Below, piece after piece: positions 47,076 to 54,453 of a DNA stretch of 64,000 bases (positions are counted from its first letter, which is position 1; each line of letters begins with the position of its first letter). The DNA lies in assembly GCA_014730295.1 (NCBI GenBank), contig WJIN01000301.1, positions 5,880 to 69,879 on the forward strand, read 5' to 3'. Source of the DNA: Promethearchaeota archaeon. GTDB lineage: Archaea > Asgardarchaeota > Lokiarchaeia > Sigynarchaeales > SOKP01. The notes under the pieces are model-generated. The model saw only the letters and a list, made by a program, of their open reading frames with translations, searched no databases and was not told where the DNA came from. The position numbers and the translations under genes are program-made.

Positions 47076-47158
47076 AAATCAATCATCATTAAATTTGATT
47101 TAAAAATTACTTCTATATAATATATATTTTTAGACAATTTTCTCAATACAAGCATTTT

Positions 47159-47208
47159 TGAGGACGCAATCCTCATGTCAATCTCTCACTAAGATTTTTT
47201 GAGAGATT
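47159..47208 (-). terminator. Two tandem hairpins at the end of the arsenic operon
   Basis: TGAGGA and TCCTCA pair around a five-base loop (47159-47175), and AATCTCTCA pairs with TGAGAGATT around an eleven-base loop (47180-47208). On the transcribed strand they follow the last open frame of the operon by 18 bases. They could end transcription, protect the 3' end of the mRNA, or be a recoding element for the double TGA upstream. They lie between the last arsenic operon gene and the second arsC. Confidence 0.4.
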
Positions 47209-47328
47209 TCATCCATTTTTTTATTTCTATTCAAAATAATGTCCAAAATATGCATGAGCTTTTCCGTATTTTTGACGCAAAATATTTTTAAATTGAGCTA
47301 TATCTAACCGTTCCCGAATCTTCTCTCA

Positions 47329-47679
47329 TCAACAACCAGGATCCAGTTGAATATTAATTTCACTCTCTGGTATTAGTGAAAAGTCAGGATTTTCGTGTAG
47401 GGGCATAAATTCTCTGTTGGGACCATATGCCATTATTCCTATATCATTATAGATTTGGTTTGTTTTCGGATTCCAGATTAATTGTAAATAGTTAGAGATG
47501 TATCCCTCGAAAATAGGGAAAATAGATTCATCTGGATTATCTTTTAAGTATTTATCGACCTTCGCAAGAGCCTCAGGTAGGGTCCCATCGTCATTTATTT
47601 GGACATTAAAGGTTTTTCCTTGGGATAATCCACTATAGGGCATACTAATACTAATTTCTACGGTTTTAAACTCGATCAC
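47329..47679 (-). CDS. Conserved-looking small protein ending in Gly-Cys
   Basis: The 116-residue protein begins with strands (FKTVEISISMPYSG, KTFNVQIND), has a helix (LPEALAKVDKYLKDN) and ends in a beta strand and tail, NIQLDPGC. This order recalls beta-grasp proteins such as MoaD/ThiS or ubiquitin-like proteins, whose C-terminal glycines carry sulphur or link to others; the likeness is only topological. It ends with TGATGA, after which 32 codons stay open in the same frame (to 47227), ending KAHAYFGHYFE. It is the last gene of the arsenic operon, 64 bases after arsC. Confidence 0.6.
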   Translation of the reverse strand: MIEFKTVEISISMPYSGLSQGKTFNVQINDDGTLPEALAKVDKYLKDNPDESIFPIFEGYISNYLQLIWNPKTNQIYNDIGIMAYGPNREFMPLHENPDFSLIPESEINIQLDPGC

Positions 47680-47743
47680 CTCAAAAGTTTTTAAGAATTT
47701 GTAAAATTTTCCTTCAATATAATCTAAATAAGAATAAAGTAAA

Positions 47744-48160
47744 TTATTTGTTTAGCCAACTTTTAACCTTGCTTTCTATTTGATCTCGTATTTTTCTAAA
47801 AAACGCTAAAGATTCCTCCTCGGATCCTTCGAAAGCTGCAGGGTCTTGGAAAGGCCAATGTAATTCTTCTTGTACACCTAAAATGGTGGGGCACGATTCT
47901 TTAGCACTCGAACATACGGTAATGAGAATATCAATATCGATTTTTTTCATTAGATCTCGTATATGCTTCGAAGTATGATCGCTCCAATCAAATCCGACCT
48001 CTTCAAGTACTTTAATGGTATTGGGATGTATTGAGTGTGGCTCTATCCCCGCACTATAGGCATTATAACGATCGCTTCCATATTTATTGAAAAACGCTTC
48101 TGCCATTTGACTCCTGCAAGAATTCCCCGTACATAAAACAACAATATTTTTTTTATTCAT
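47744..48160 (-). CDS. arsC: Arsenate reductase, low-molecular-weight phosphatase type
   Basis: The 138-residue product has the P-loop CTGNSCRSQ with Cys10 and Cys15, and the relay cysteines 83 and 90 (TVCSSAKESC), as in thioredoxin-linked ArsC of the S. aureus type. It converts arsenate to arsenite. An ATG 16 codons upstream would lie in the previous gene; the ATG at 48160 sits behind GAGAGG and begins right at the first strand. It is four bases from the preceding stop, inside the arsenic operon, and feeds the ACR3 permease. Confidence 0.9.
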   Translation of the reverse strand: MNKKNIVVLCTGNSCRSQMAEAFFNKYGSDRYNAYSAGIEPHSIHPNTIKVLEEVGFDWSDHTSKHIRDLMKKIDIDILITVCSSAKESCPTILGVQEELHWPFQDPAAFEGSEEESLAFFRKIRDQIESKVKSWLNK

Positions 48161-48164
48161 AGTA

Positions 48165-48482
48165 TTAGCTTGCCTCTCTTGATTGTATTTTTGAGATAGT
48201 CTTTTCATTAATGAATCCTTTTTCCTTTAAAATATTAGGCAATCGTTTCTTTAAGAGATGGACTGAGGATATTTTTTCTTCATCATCAATTATAACACAT
48301 TTTTGAAATAATTTCATGTCGGCAGCTTTTTCAGAATGTAAAGATTTAGTATCATGGTTGATAAATTTGATATACGGTGTAAGGGCTTCAAAGACCCGAT
48401 TCATAAAATTTTCCCATTCACAAGCGCATACCTGTAGTGGAACATAAATATCTACTTTTAACTTTTTACCCTTTTTTGACAT
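48165..48482 (-). CDS. Thioredoxin-like protein with VCAC motif
   Basis: The 105-residue product has a beta-alpha start like thioredoxin-fold proteins: KLKVDIYVPLQVCACEWENF, in which Cys-x-Cys sits at the end of the first strand, then a helix, a KFINHDTKS strand and VIIDDEEKI. The CxC and the arsenic context suggest a thiol partner: an electron donor for arsenate reductase or an arsenite carrier such as ArsD. ArsD itself has a different cysteine set. The ATG at 48482, behind AGAGGG, is preferred to one 30 codons upstream inside the ferredoxin gene. Confidence 0.6.
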   Translation of the reverse strand: MSKKGKKLKVDIYVPLQVCACEWENFMNRVFEALTPYIKFINHDTKSLHSEKAADMKLFQKCVIIDDEEKISSVHLLKKRLPNILKEKGFINEKTISKIQSREAS

Positions 48483-48507
48483 AAAATCCCTCTTATAATA
48501 ATTTTGA

Positions 48508-48837
48508 TTAACAACAAGTTTCACTATTATTTTTTTCTTTTGAACGTTTTCTAGCGTCCCATAAGCATCCACATCCTCTTTGTTCTTGCATTATTATTGC
48601 ATGTGTAGGGCAATTCCTTTCACATGCACTACACTCGGTACATTTTTCTGGATTAGTAATATTATATGTACCATCATTTTCTTTCTGAGGTAGTCCAAAT
48701 GGACATATTTCTTCACACAAACCACACGCAATACATTTAGAAGGATCTATAGAGATTCTTAAGTTTAAATCCTTCAAAAATCCTTCAATTATATTACTAG
48801 AATCACAACAACTTTTATTTTCTTCTAATTCCGTCAT
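48508..48837 (-). CDS. HgcB-like ferredoxin with terminal Cys-Cys pairs
   Basis: The 109-residue protein has two 4Fe-4S motifs (Cys35/38/41/45 and Cys66/69/72/76), then RGCGCLWDARK and a final ETCC (108-109). This is the plan of HgcB, the mercury-methylation ferredoxin: two clusters, a GCxxA segment after the second and a Cys pair at the end. Cys10-Cys11 add a second pair at the N-terminus that I do not associate with HgcB. HgcB reduces the corrinoid of HgcA and is thought to hold the metal by the Cys pair. It lies directly after the HgcA-like gene (27-base gap). Confidence 0.78.
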   Translation of the reverse strand: MTELEENKSCCDSSNIIEGFLKDLNLRISIDPSKCIACGLCEEICPFGLPQKENDGTYNITNPEKCTECSACERNCPTHAIIMQEQRGCGCLWDARKRSKEKNNSETCC

Positions 48838-48864
48838 TTTTATTCAAATCATTTTAAATTTTTT

Positions 48865-50529
48865 TTATAATATTATTATACTCAATGCTGTAAGAATTAA
48901 AGCAAGACAGAGTAAAATATAATTTAGTTTTTGAAATAAGGGATATTCATCTCTAATTTCTCTAGGATTAGTTGACATTGTATAACCGCTAAAAGACATA
49001 GTCGTAAAGAATCCGATCCATATAAAAAAGATAAAATTCAAACTAATATATAAAAAGGATTTTTTAAGGATCCAGCTAATTAAACTCAGTGAAAAAGCAT
49101 TTATAAACCCAAAAAAAATACTCTTGATGATAAAATTGCGAGTAAAGTTAGAGATAGGATAAAAAAATATTAATAAAATATTTGGAAAGATGATCCAAAA
49201 TAAGATATCCCCGATAATCCAAGTCTTATTAATCATATTAATAATATCTAATCCAAGAAAAGATATGAGTAGAAGCAATAAGGGTAAAAGGAATATTTTT
49301 CTCATTAGAAATGTTGTATGAGTGATACCAGCGCGGGTACGATGAGTTAATGTAAATTTAGCTCTTTTCATCTTTTCGGGCTTCTTTTTCGGATACATGG
49401 TAAGATACTCTTCTAAATATTTTGACCAAACTGGGCCGTATTTGATTTCAAAAGGGAATTTTTCAGACTTCTCGGGTAGTTTGGGTTTTGAAACCCCTCC
49501 GGCAGAAAGTTGGGGTAAAATAATAGTTTTATTGTCTGTGAGATTTTTTACACCCGTCGCTTCAACAACTTCAAGTAGTTGATCATTACCAAAATCATTT
49601 CCTCTCGCAGCACACCAGACATTAATACCGTTAGAGTCAATACATAATATCCACGCATCAAAACCTTCTAGATCCCTCATAACTTTAATAAATGTATATG
49701 CATAATTAGCGGTTGCAATAATCGGAGAGTTTTTATTTGGATTACCTGATTTGTATAATCCGGGTTCGATTGGAACATTATCAACTTGACCTGTCAATAG
49801 ACATCTCCAAATTTTTAGTTGCGATGAAATACCTTTTAATTTTCGTTTTTCTGGTTTGTAATAACCGGGTTCATTCTTATCTTCCTCAAATGATTTTTCT
49901 AATTCTATAACTTGAATTGACCCGTGAGTCCATTTTTTCATATCAGTTATTTTGAAACCGATCGGTTCTAAATAATCTTTAAAATATTTTAAAGTGTTAG
50001 TTCTATCAAGTCTTAAACGTCTCAATTTTTTATTATAAAACCACCTTTTAACCCAGAAAGGTAATTTCCAAACGCCCGACGGGATAAATTCAGCGGCGAT
50101 TATCAATCGACCATTAGGTTTTAAAGCATTCCAGGCATTGCGAAGAAAGATTTGTTGTTCCAACGGCCTTAGTTCTGATAACATAAAGGTACTAATGACC
50201 AAATCCTGGGAACTTTCTGGAACTTTCAAATCTTTAATTGTTCCAATTTGATATAGCAAATCTATATTATCCTTTTCTGGCATATTTTTCAAAGCATAAC
50301 TAATCATCTGAAAATTTTCATCAATAGCTCTGACTTTAACGTCTTTTAATGCAATCTTTGAAGCCAAAATCCCAGTGCCACACCCAACTTCTAATATGGA
50401 TTGATCGAGTTCAATCTTATCTAAAATCCAGTTTTGAACTTCAATATTTACTCCTTTTGTGAGATTAGTAAATTTTGAATCGTAACTTGCAGGTTCCTGC
50501 TCCAATTTTTGCATGTAAGTAACTGCCAT
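48865..50529 (-). CDS. Fusion of a class I methyltransferase and an HgcA-like membrane corrinoid protein
   Basis: Residues 1-215 are a SAM-type methyltransferase (ILEVGCGTG, RAIDENF, SQDLVISTFMLSELR). Residues 235-554 follow HgcA from end to end: IATANYAYTF, GFDAWILCIDSNGINVWCAA with the cap-helix motif NVWCAA (Cys306), DFGNDQLLEVVEATG, ILPQLSAGGVS, YGPVW, MKRAKFTL and five membrane helices ending in FTTMSFSGYT. In HgcA this Cys binds the corrinoid cobalt for methyl transfer to mercury; here the usual Gly-Lys after NVWCAA is Arg-Gly. The methyltransferase part could load the corrinoid or the metal. It follows the ACR3 gene by 24 bases with an AGAGGTTG site. Confidence 0.82.
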   Translation of the reverse strand: MAVTYMQKLEQEPASYDSKFTNLTKGVNIEVQNWILDKIELDQSILEVGCGTGILASKIALKDVKVRAIDENFQMISYALKNMPEKDNIDLLYQIGTIKDLKVPESSQDLVISTFMLSELRPLEQQIFLRNAWNALKPNGRLIIAAEFIPSGVWKLPFWVKRWFYNKKLRRLRLDRTNTLKYFKDYLEPIGFKITDMKKWTHGSIQVIELEKSFEEDKNEPGYYKPEKRKLKGISSQLKIWRCLLTGQVDNVPIEPGLYKSGNPNKNSPIIATANYAYTFIKVMRDLEGFDAWILCIDSNGINVWCAARGNDFGNDQLLEVVEATGVKNLTDNKTIILPQLSAGGVSKPKLPEKSEKFPFEIKYGPVWSKYLEEYLTMYPKKKPEKMKRAKFTLTHRTRAGITHTTFLMRKIFLLPLLLLLISFLGLDIINMINKTWIIGDILFWIIFPNILLIFFYPISNFTRNFIIKSIFFGFINAFSLSLISWILKKSFLYISLNFIFFIWIGFFTTMSFSGYTMSTNPREIRDEYPLFQKLNYILLCLALILTALSIIIL

Positions 50530-50553
50530 TTCAACCTCTCTGAAGTATCTAAA

Positions 50554-51618
50554 TTATTTTTTATTTGTCCTCCAAAAACCTTTTTTTCCTAGAAATCTCC
50601 CTATATATACAATGGAAAGCATTATCGGAATCTCCCAGAAAAGCCCCATCGTTGTCCCAAGGGCAGCTATGCTTCCAACTCCGTATAATCCCACCGCAGT
50701 TGCGATTGCGATCTCAAAATGCGACGATGATCCTATTATTACGCTGATTATCGCTTCCTTATAAGCGAAGCTCAGAAGTTTAGTGACAATGATATTGTAT
50801 AAGACAACGATAAAAAATCCCACTAACAATGGGATAGAGACAATGAGCATTAGTTGTGGATTATTCAATAAAACTTCTCCATTTAAGGAAAACAAAATTA
50901 TTAAAGTTGTCAATAATGCTACGATAGAGATCTTTCCTACAGCGGGCTTATAGGTATTTTCAAACCAACTTTCACCTTTCGATTGTATAAAAAATTTTCG
51001 TGAAAGAATCCCAATTAAAAGTGGAAGTCCAATGAAAACTATTCCAGATATTAGAAGTTGAGTCCAATCAATAGGTATATTCTGTATTCCCGTCAATAAG
51101 GACACCATAGGTACATATCCGATTATTATTGTAATCGTGTTTATGCTGGTTGTTAATACATTCTGTTCTTGATTTCCGCGTGCCATCCAACCCCAAACCA
51201 AGACCATCGCGGTACATGGGGAACTGGATAGAAGAATTATTGCAACAATAAGCTGCTGATCTACTAAAAATATGTTAGCCATTGCCAATCCGACAAATGG
51301 GGCGATTAGCCAATTCGAGACTAAAGTAGCGATGACGGGCTTTGGATCTCTTCCTATCTTCTTTAATTCAGAATATTGAAAATTAAGCATCGCGGGATAC
51401 ATCATTAAAAATAGACAGATTCCTATAGGAATTGAGATCCCACCTATTTTAATTGATTCGATGAAGTCTCCGATTCCTGAAACGACTTGAGAAAGCAAAA
51501 TCCCGATGATAATGCATAGAGCAACCCAGGCGGGAAGAAATTTTTCAAAATATCCAAGTTTTTTTTCTCTTTCTTTGAGCTCCTCCTTGATAATCACTGG
51601 TTTTCTATTTTCAGACAT
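50554..51618 (-). CDS. acr3: ACR3-type arsenite efflux permease
   Basis: The 354-residue protein has ten predicted helices and the ACR3 marks: SSPCTAMVLVWGWMARGNQ on helix 4 with the essential Cys, and GSSSHFEIAIATAVGLYG near helix 9. It exports arsenite driven by the membrane potential or proton gradient. It is the first gene of the arsenic operon and divergent from the ArsR repressor, whose operator probably lies in the 234 bases between them. Confidence 0.92.
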   Translation of the reverse strand: MSENRKPVIIKEELKEREKKLGYFEKFLPAWVALCIIIGILLSQVVSGIGDFIESIKIGGISIPIGICLFLMMYPAMLNFQYSELKKIGRDPKPVIATLVSNWLIAPFVGLAMANIFLVDQQLIVAIILLSSSPCTAMVLVWGWMARGNQEQNVLTTSINTITIIIGYVPMVSLLTGIQNIPIDWTQLLISGIVFIGLPLLIGILSRKFFIQSKGESWFENTYKPAVGKISIVALLTTLIILFSLNGEVLLNNPQLMLIVSIPLLVGFFIVVLYNIIVTKLLSFAYKEAIISVIIGSSSHFEIAIATAVGLYGVGSIAALGTTMGLFWEIPIMLSIVYIGRFLGKKGFWRTNKK

Positions 51619-51852
51619 ATTTTTTCATTTATAGATTTATATTTTCTGTTTATGAGTTTCATATTAGGTGAATTTATGGTCAGATTTAAACTCATCGATT
51701 TGGATTCACTATGATCAATCTGCAATCTATAATTACCTTAAATTATTATATTAGTATAGAGAATGGATTATTGGTGATAAAAGATAGATAAAAAAAGAAA
51801 AACAGAACTGATGAATACTTTAGAGAGTTGTGTGGATCTGGAGGGTGTTAAT

Positions 51853-52197
51853 ATGGCTCATTATTTTAAAGAACTGAGGGATCTTGGGAAGATTATTAGC
51901 CGAAACAAAGAATTTCAAGAGATATTAGAGTTCTACAGTACTATGGGCAATGAAGAACGATTAAAAATTATAGAGAGTCTTAAAAGGCAGGATCATTGTG
52001 TTTGTGAGTTAGAAGTTATTTTGGATAAATCTCAACCAACCATTTCTCATCACCTAAGGGAATTGGAAAAAATTGGAATTATACGGGGCTGGAAAAAAGG
52101 AAAATTCACTCATTATGACATTGTTGATGAGAAAATGGAGTATTATCTAAATTTAATGACATCACATTTTAAAGAGAAGGGAAAATCCTCTAATTAA
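51853..52197 (+). CDS. arsR: ArsR/SmtB arsenic-responsive repressor
   Basis: The 114-residue product is a winged-helix repressor: LEFYSTMGNEERLKIIESL, then DHCVCELEVILDKSQPTISH. The Cys-Val-Cys in the helix before the recognition helix is the arsenite site of classical ArsR. Arsenite binding should release it from the divergent promoter of the acr3 operon. An ATG 14 codons upstream (51811) lacks a ribosome site, while the ATG at 51853 follows GGAGGGTG at the right distance, so I chose the latter. Confidence 0.88.
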   Translation: MAHYFKELRDLGKIISRNKEFQEILEFYSTMGNEERLKIIESLKRQDHCVCELEVILDKSQPTISHHLRELEKIGIIRGWKKGKFTHYDIVDEKMEYYLNLMTSHFKEKGKSSN

Positions 52198-52262
52198 AAT
52201 TTGACGTACTACTTTTAGTTATTATTATAATTTTGAATAAAATAACATAAGTTCACACAATA

Positions 52263-52802
52263 ATGTCTAAAATTAATATTAGTAAAGAGGATATCGCGTT
52301 CTTCGGGGAAGAGGTACCTCAAGAGAAAGATATTATATTTAGTAGTTATGCACTAATTGCAAATAAAGTAGGTAGGTTATATCGATGGCATTCCCCCATT
52401 ATTATTACAACTGAAGAGATTATATTTTATCAGCCTCTCCATTCTCGATTTAAAGAGGGGATAAATAAGGTAGAGCTTTATAAAACTCACGTATTTAAAA
52501 ATCATAAGCACATATATATCTCTTCTTGGGATATTCGACCGAAATATAATGAACGAGGGGCTGAAACAAAAAATGAGTTTAAGACACGATGGAAAAGTTT
52601 TCAAAAAACGGTACTCCCTCATGTAATTAATAGTATGAAGGAGCATTTGAAATATATTGAAGCAAATAAGGATAATTCTGAATTTTATAATGATAAAGAT
52701 AATATGGAATTGCCTTGGTTTGGGACTGAAAAGAAATTAGAAAAACATATTCAAAAAGTATTGCCCAAATTCGAAAAAAAGTTGGCAAAAATTACTAAAT
52801 AA
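52263..52802 (+). CDS. Hypothetical protein
   Basis: The 179-residue protein has a central beta-rich region (IIFSSYALIANKVGRLYRW, PIIITTEEIIFYQPL) and a charged helical end (KKLEKHIQKVLPKFEKKLAKI). The arrangement could be a PH-like domain, but that is weak. It lies 66 bases after arsR and 28 before the next gene, so it may be read from the arsR promoter. I do not recognise the family. Confidence 0.55.
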   Translation: MSKINISKEDIAFFGEEVPQEKDIIFSSYALIANKVGRLYRWHSPIIITTEEIIFYQPLHSRFKEGINKVELYKTHVFKNHKHIYISSWDIRPKYNERGAETKNEFKTRWKSFQKTVLPHVINSMKEHLKYIEANKDNSEFYNDKDNMELPWFGTEKKLEKHIQKVLPKFEKKLAKITK

Positions 52803-52829
52803 TAGTTAAAAACGAATAGGTGGAACTGA

Positions 52830-53606
52830 ATGGAAAATGTATTAGATCTGCCACTTTGGCTGCTTGTTTGTCAATCAGATTTAATTGCCAAAGCGAAGTT
52901 TGCTTCAGAGCTTAATCAGAATGATCTTATACCAAATTCATATCTTAATTTTGATATGTCCATATATGAAATATACAAAGGTATAAATATCCCAGAGATC
53001 ATCCCAATGAGACATTATTTTTACGAAGACACACACTTTCCCTTACAAAAAATGAAGAGTAATGATATAATCATTTTTGCATTAGATTATCGCCATGATA
53101 AATATAATAAATGTTTTTACTTCACGGAAAATAACAATGGCCCCTCTTTTATAATTTTTGATGAAAATGTCGTACAAAAAATCAGATCGGAATTAGATCT
53201 TCAAGAAAGATTATTAAAAAACTTTTTGGAAAATCCTGAGAGGGTTCCCAATGAAGAAAAGATAATAAAATTCATCACGAATGTTCTAAACCCGGAAAAG
53301 GCAGAAGAAACGTATAAAAAAGTTGAATCATTCAAATCAAGAGACGTTCCCGCACTGGTTAAGTATATGAATGATCGACGGGAATTACCGCTTCAGCATA
53401 TTCAATTAGCCAACAAAAGTGAAAACGCATTTGAGGCATATCGACATTACAGTCCTCAACAAGTTATTGATCTCATTGCAGCTATTCTCAATCATATCAC
53501 GGGTATGAGGTTTGGCTTTATTTATAACGGTGAAACCGATTCAGAACGAGATAAAACCTATAAAAAATGGATTATTTGGCTTGAGAGACAAAGCTTAGAA
53601 AGCTGA
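52830..53606 (+). CDS. Hypothetical protein
   Basis: The 258-residue protein has a beta-rich first half (FDMSIYEIYKGINI, NDIIIFALDYRHD) and a helical second half. It has no membrane segments or familiar catalytic motif. The first half recalls OB or jelly-roll-like folds only in strand pattern. A GGTGGAA site lies before the ATG, and it follows the preceding gene by 28 bases. No function can be given. Confidence 0.55.
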   Translation: MENVLDLPLWLLVCQSDLIAKAKFASELNQNDLIPNSYLNFDMSIYEIYKGINIPEIIPMRHYFYEDTHFPLQKMKSNDIIIFALDYRHDKYNKCFYFTENNNGPSFIIFDENVVQKIRSELDLQERLLKNFLENPERVPNEEKIIKFITNVLNPEKAEETYKKVESFKSRDVPALVKYMNDRRELPLQHIQLANKSENAFEAYRHYSPQQVIDLIAAILNHITGMRFGFIYNGETDSERDKTYKKWIIWLERQSLES

Positions 53607-53616
53607 GATGGACCTC

Positions 53617-54453
53617 TCACAAATTTTCTTCAATTTCTTTAAATTCTTTACTAACCAGTTTATCTACCCATCTTTCGGGTAAGATTTTGATTAATCGGTA
53701 CTTCAAGGTGCTGGGAGCAATCAAATAACGTAGTTTGGGGTTTTTTTTAGTTAATGCTTTATAAATAACTCTTGAAACTTCTTTTGGATTTAATCCTTCA
53801 CTCTTTCCTTTTTCAATGGCATATTCTCCCAGTTTTTTAGCATATGGAGTGAAAATTGATTGGATTTCCCTTTTTAGTAATTCTTTTCCTTTATCCCAAA
53901 TAGGAGTGGCGACTCGTCCGGGTTGAATAAGAACCAATTTCATATCGCAGAGGAGTAACTCTCGTCGTAATGAATCGCTATACCCTTCCAATGCAAATTT
54001 ACTCGCGCAGTAAGGACCGAAGAACGGAGTCGCAAAAAATCCACTATCACTACTTATCATAATTATTCGCCCTTTAGACTTTTTCAGTAAGGGGAAAAAA
54101 GATTTAGTCACCCTATGAATTCCGAATAAATTTACTTCAAATTGTTCCCGAAGATCTTGGATTGGAAGATCCATGAGAGGGCCAGCACGAGCGATACCGG
54201 CATTGTTTACGAGTCCATAGAGCTCTGTATTTTGTTCTTTTATATGATGAAATGCGTCTTGAATTGTCTTTTCAATGGTCACATCGAGATATATTGGGGA
54301 AACGTTTGGAACATTCACTAACTCTTGAAAGTCTTTTTCATCACGGACTCCACCATATACAGAAAAACCGTGGTGCGAAAGATATTCTGCTGTTGCGCGC
54401 CCAATACCACTACTCGCTCCTGTAATTAATATAGTCTTTCGATTTCCATTCAT
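53617..54453 (-). CDS. Short-chain dehydrogenase/reductase
   Basis: The 278-residue protein has the classical SDR set: TGASSGIG (cofactor loop), NNAG, Ser in MISSDSG, and YCASK with the catalytic Tyr and Lys. It oxidises or reduces an alcohol or ketone with NAD(P). The extended C-terminus (DKLVSKEF) is about 30 residues longer than the smallest family members. The substrate is unknown. It converges with the gene at 52830 and stands alone. Confidence 0.88.
   Translation of the reverse strand: MNGNRKTILITGASSGIGRATAEYLSHHGFSVYGGVRDEKDFQELVNVPNVSPIYLDVTIEKTIQDAFHHIKEQNTELYGLVNNAGIARAGPLMDLPIQDLREQFEVNLFGIHRVTKSFFPLLKKSKGRIIMISSDSGFFATPFFGPYCASKFALEGYSDSLRRELLLCDMKLVLIQPGRVATPIWDKGKELLKREIQSIFTPYAKKLGEYAIEKGKSEGLNPKEVSRVIYKALTKKNPKLRYLIAPSTLKYRLIKILPERWVDKLVSKEFKEIEENL

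Noticed and set aside
47159..47208. Calling the hairpins a SECIS element
   Set aside because: They are two simple stems, without the internal purine bulge and apical features of archaeal SECIS, so selenocysteine insertion is left only as a remote option.
48865..50529. Reading the HgcA-like part as CdhD, the acetyl-CoA pathway corrinoid subunit
   Set aside because: CdhD lacks membrane helices and lies with CO dehydrogenase genes. Here NVWCAA, five C-terminal helices and an HgcB-like neighbour point to HgcA.
48865..50529. Calling the N-terminal domain ArsM
   Set aside because: ArsM needs three to four conserved cysteines for arsenic binding; this domain has only the Cys of motif I.
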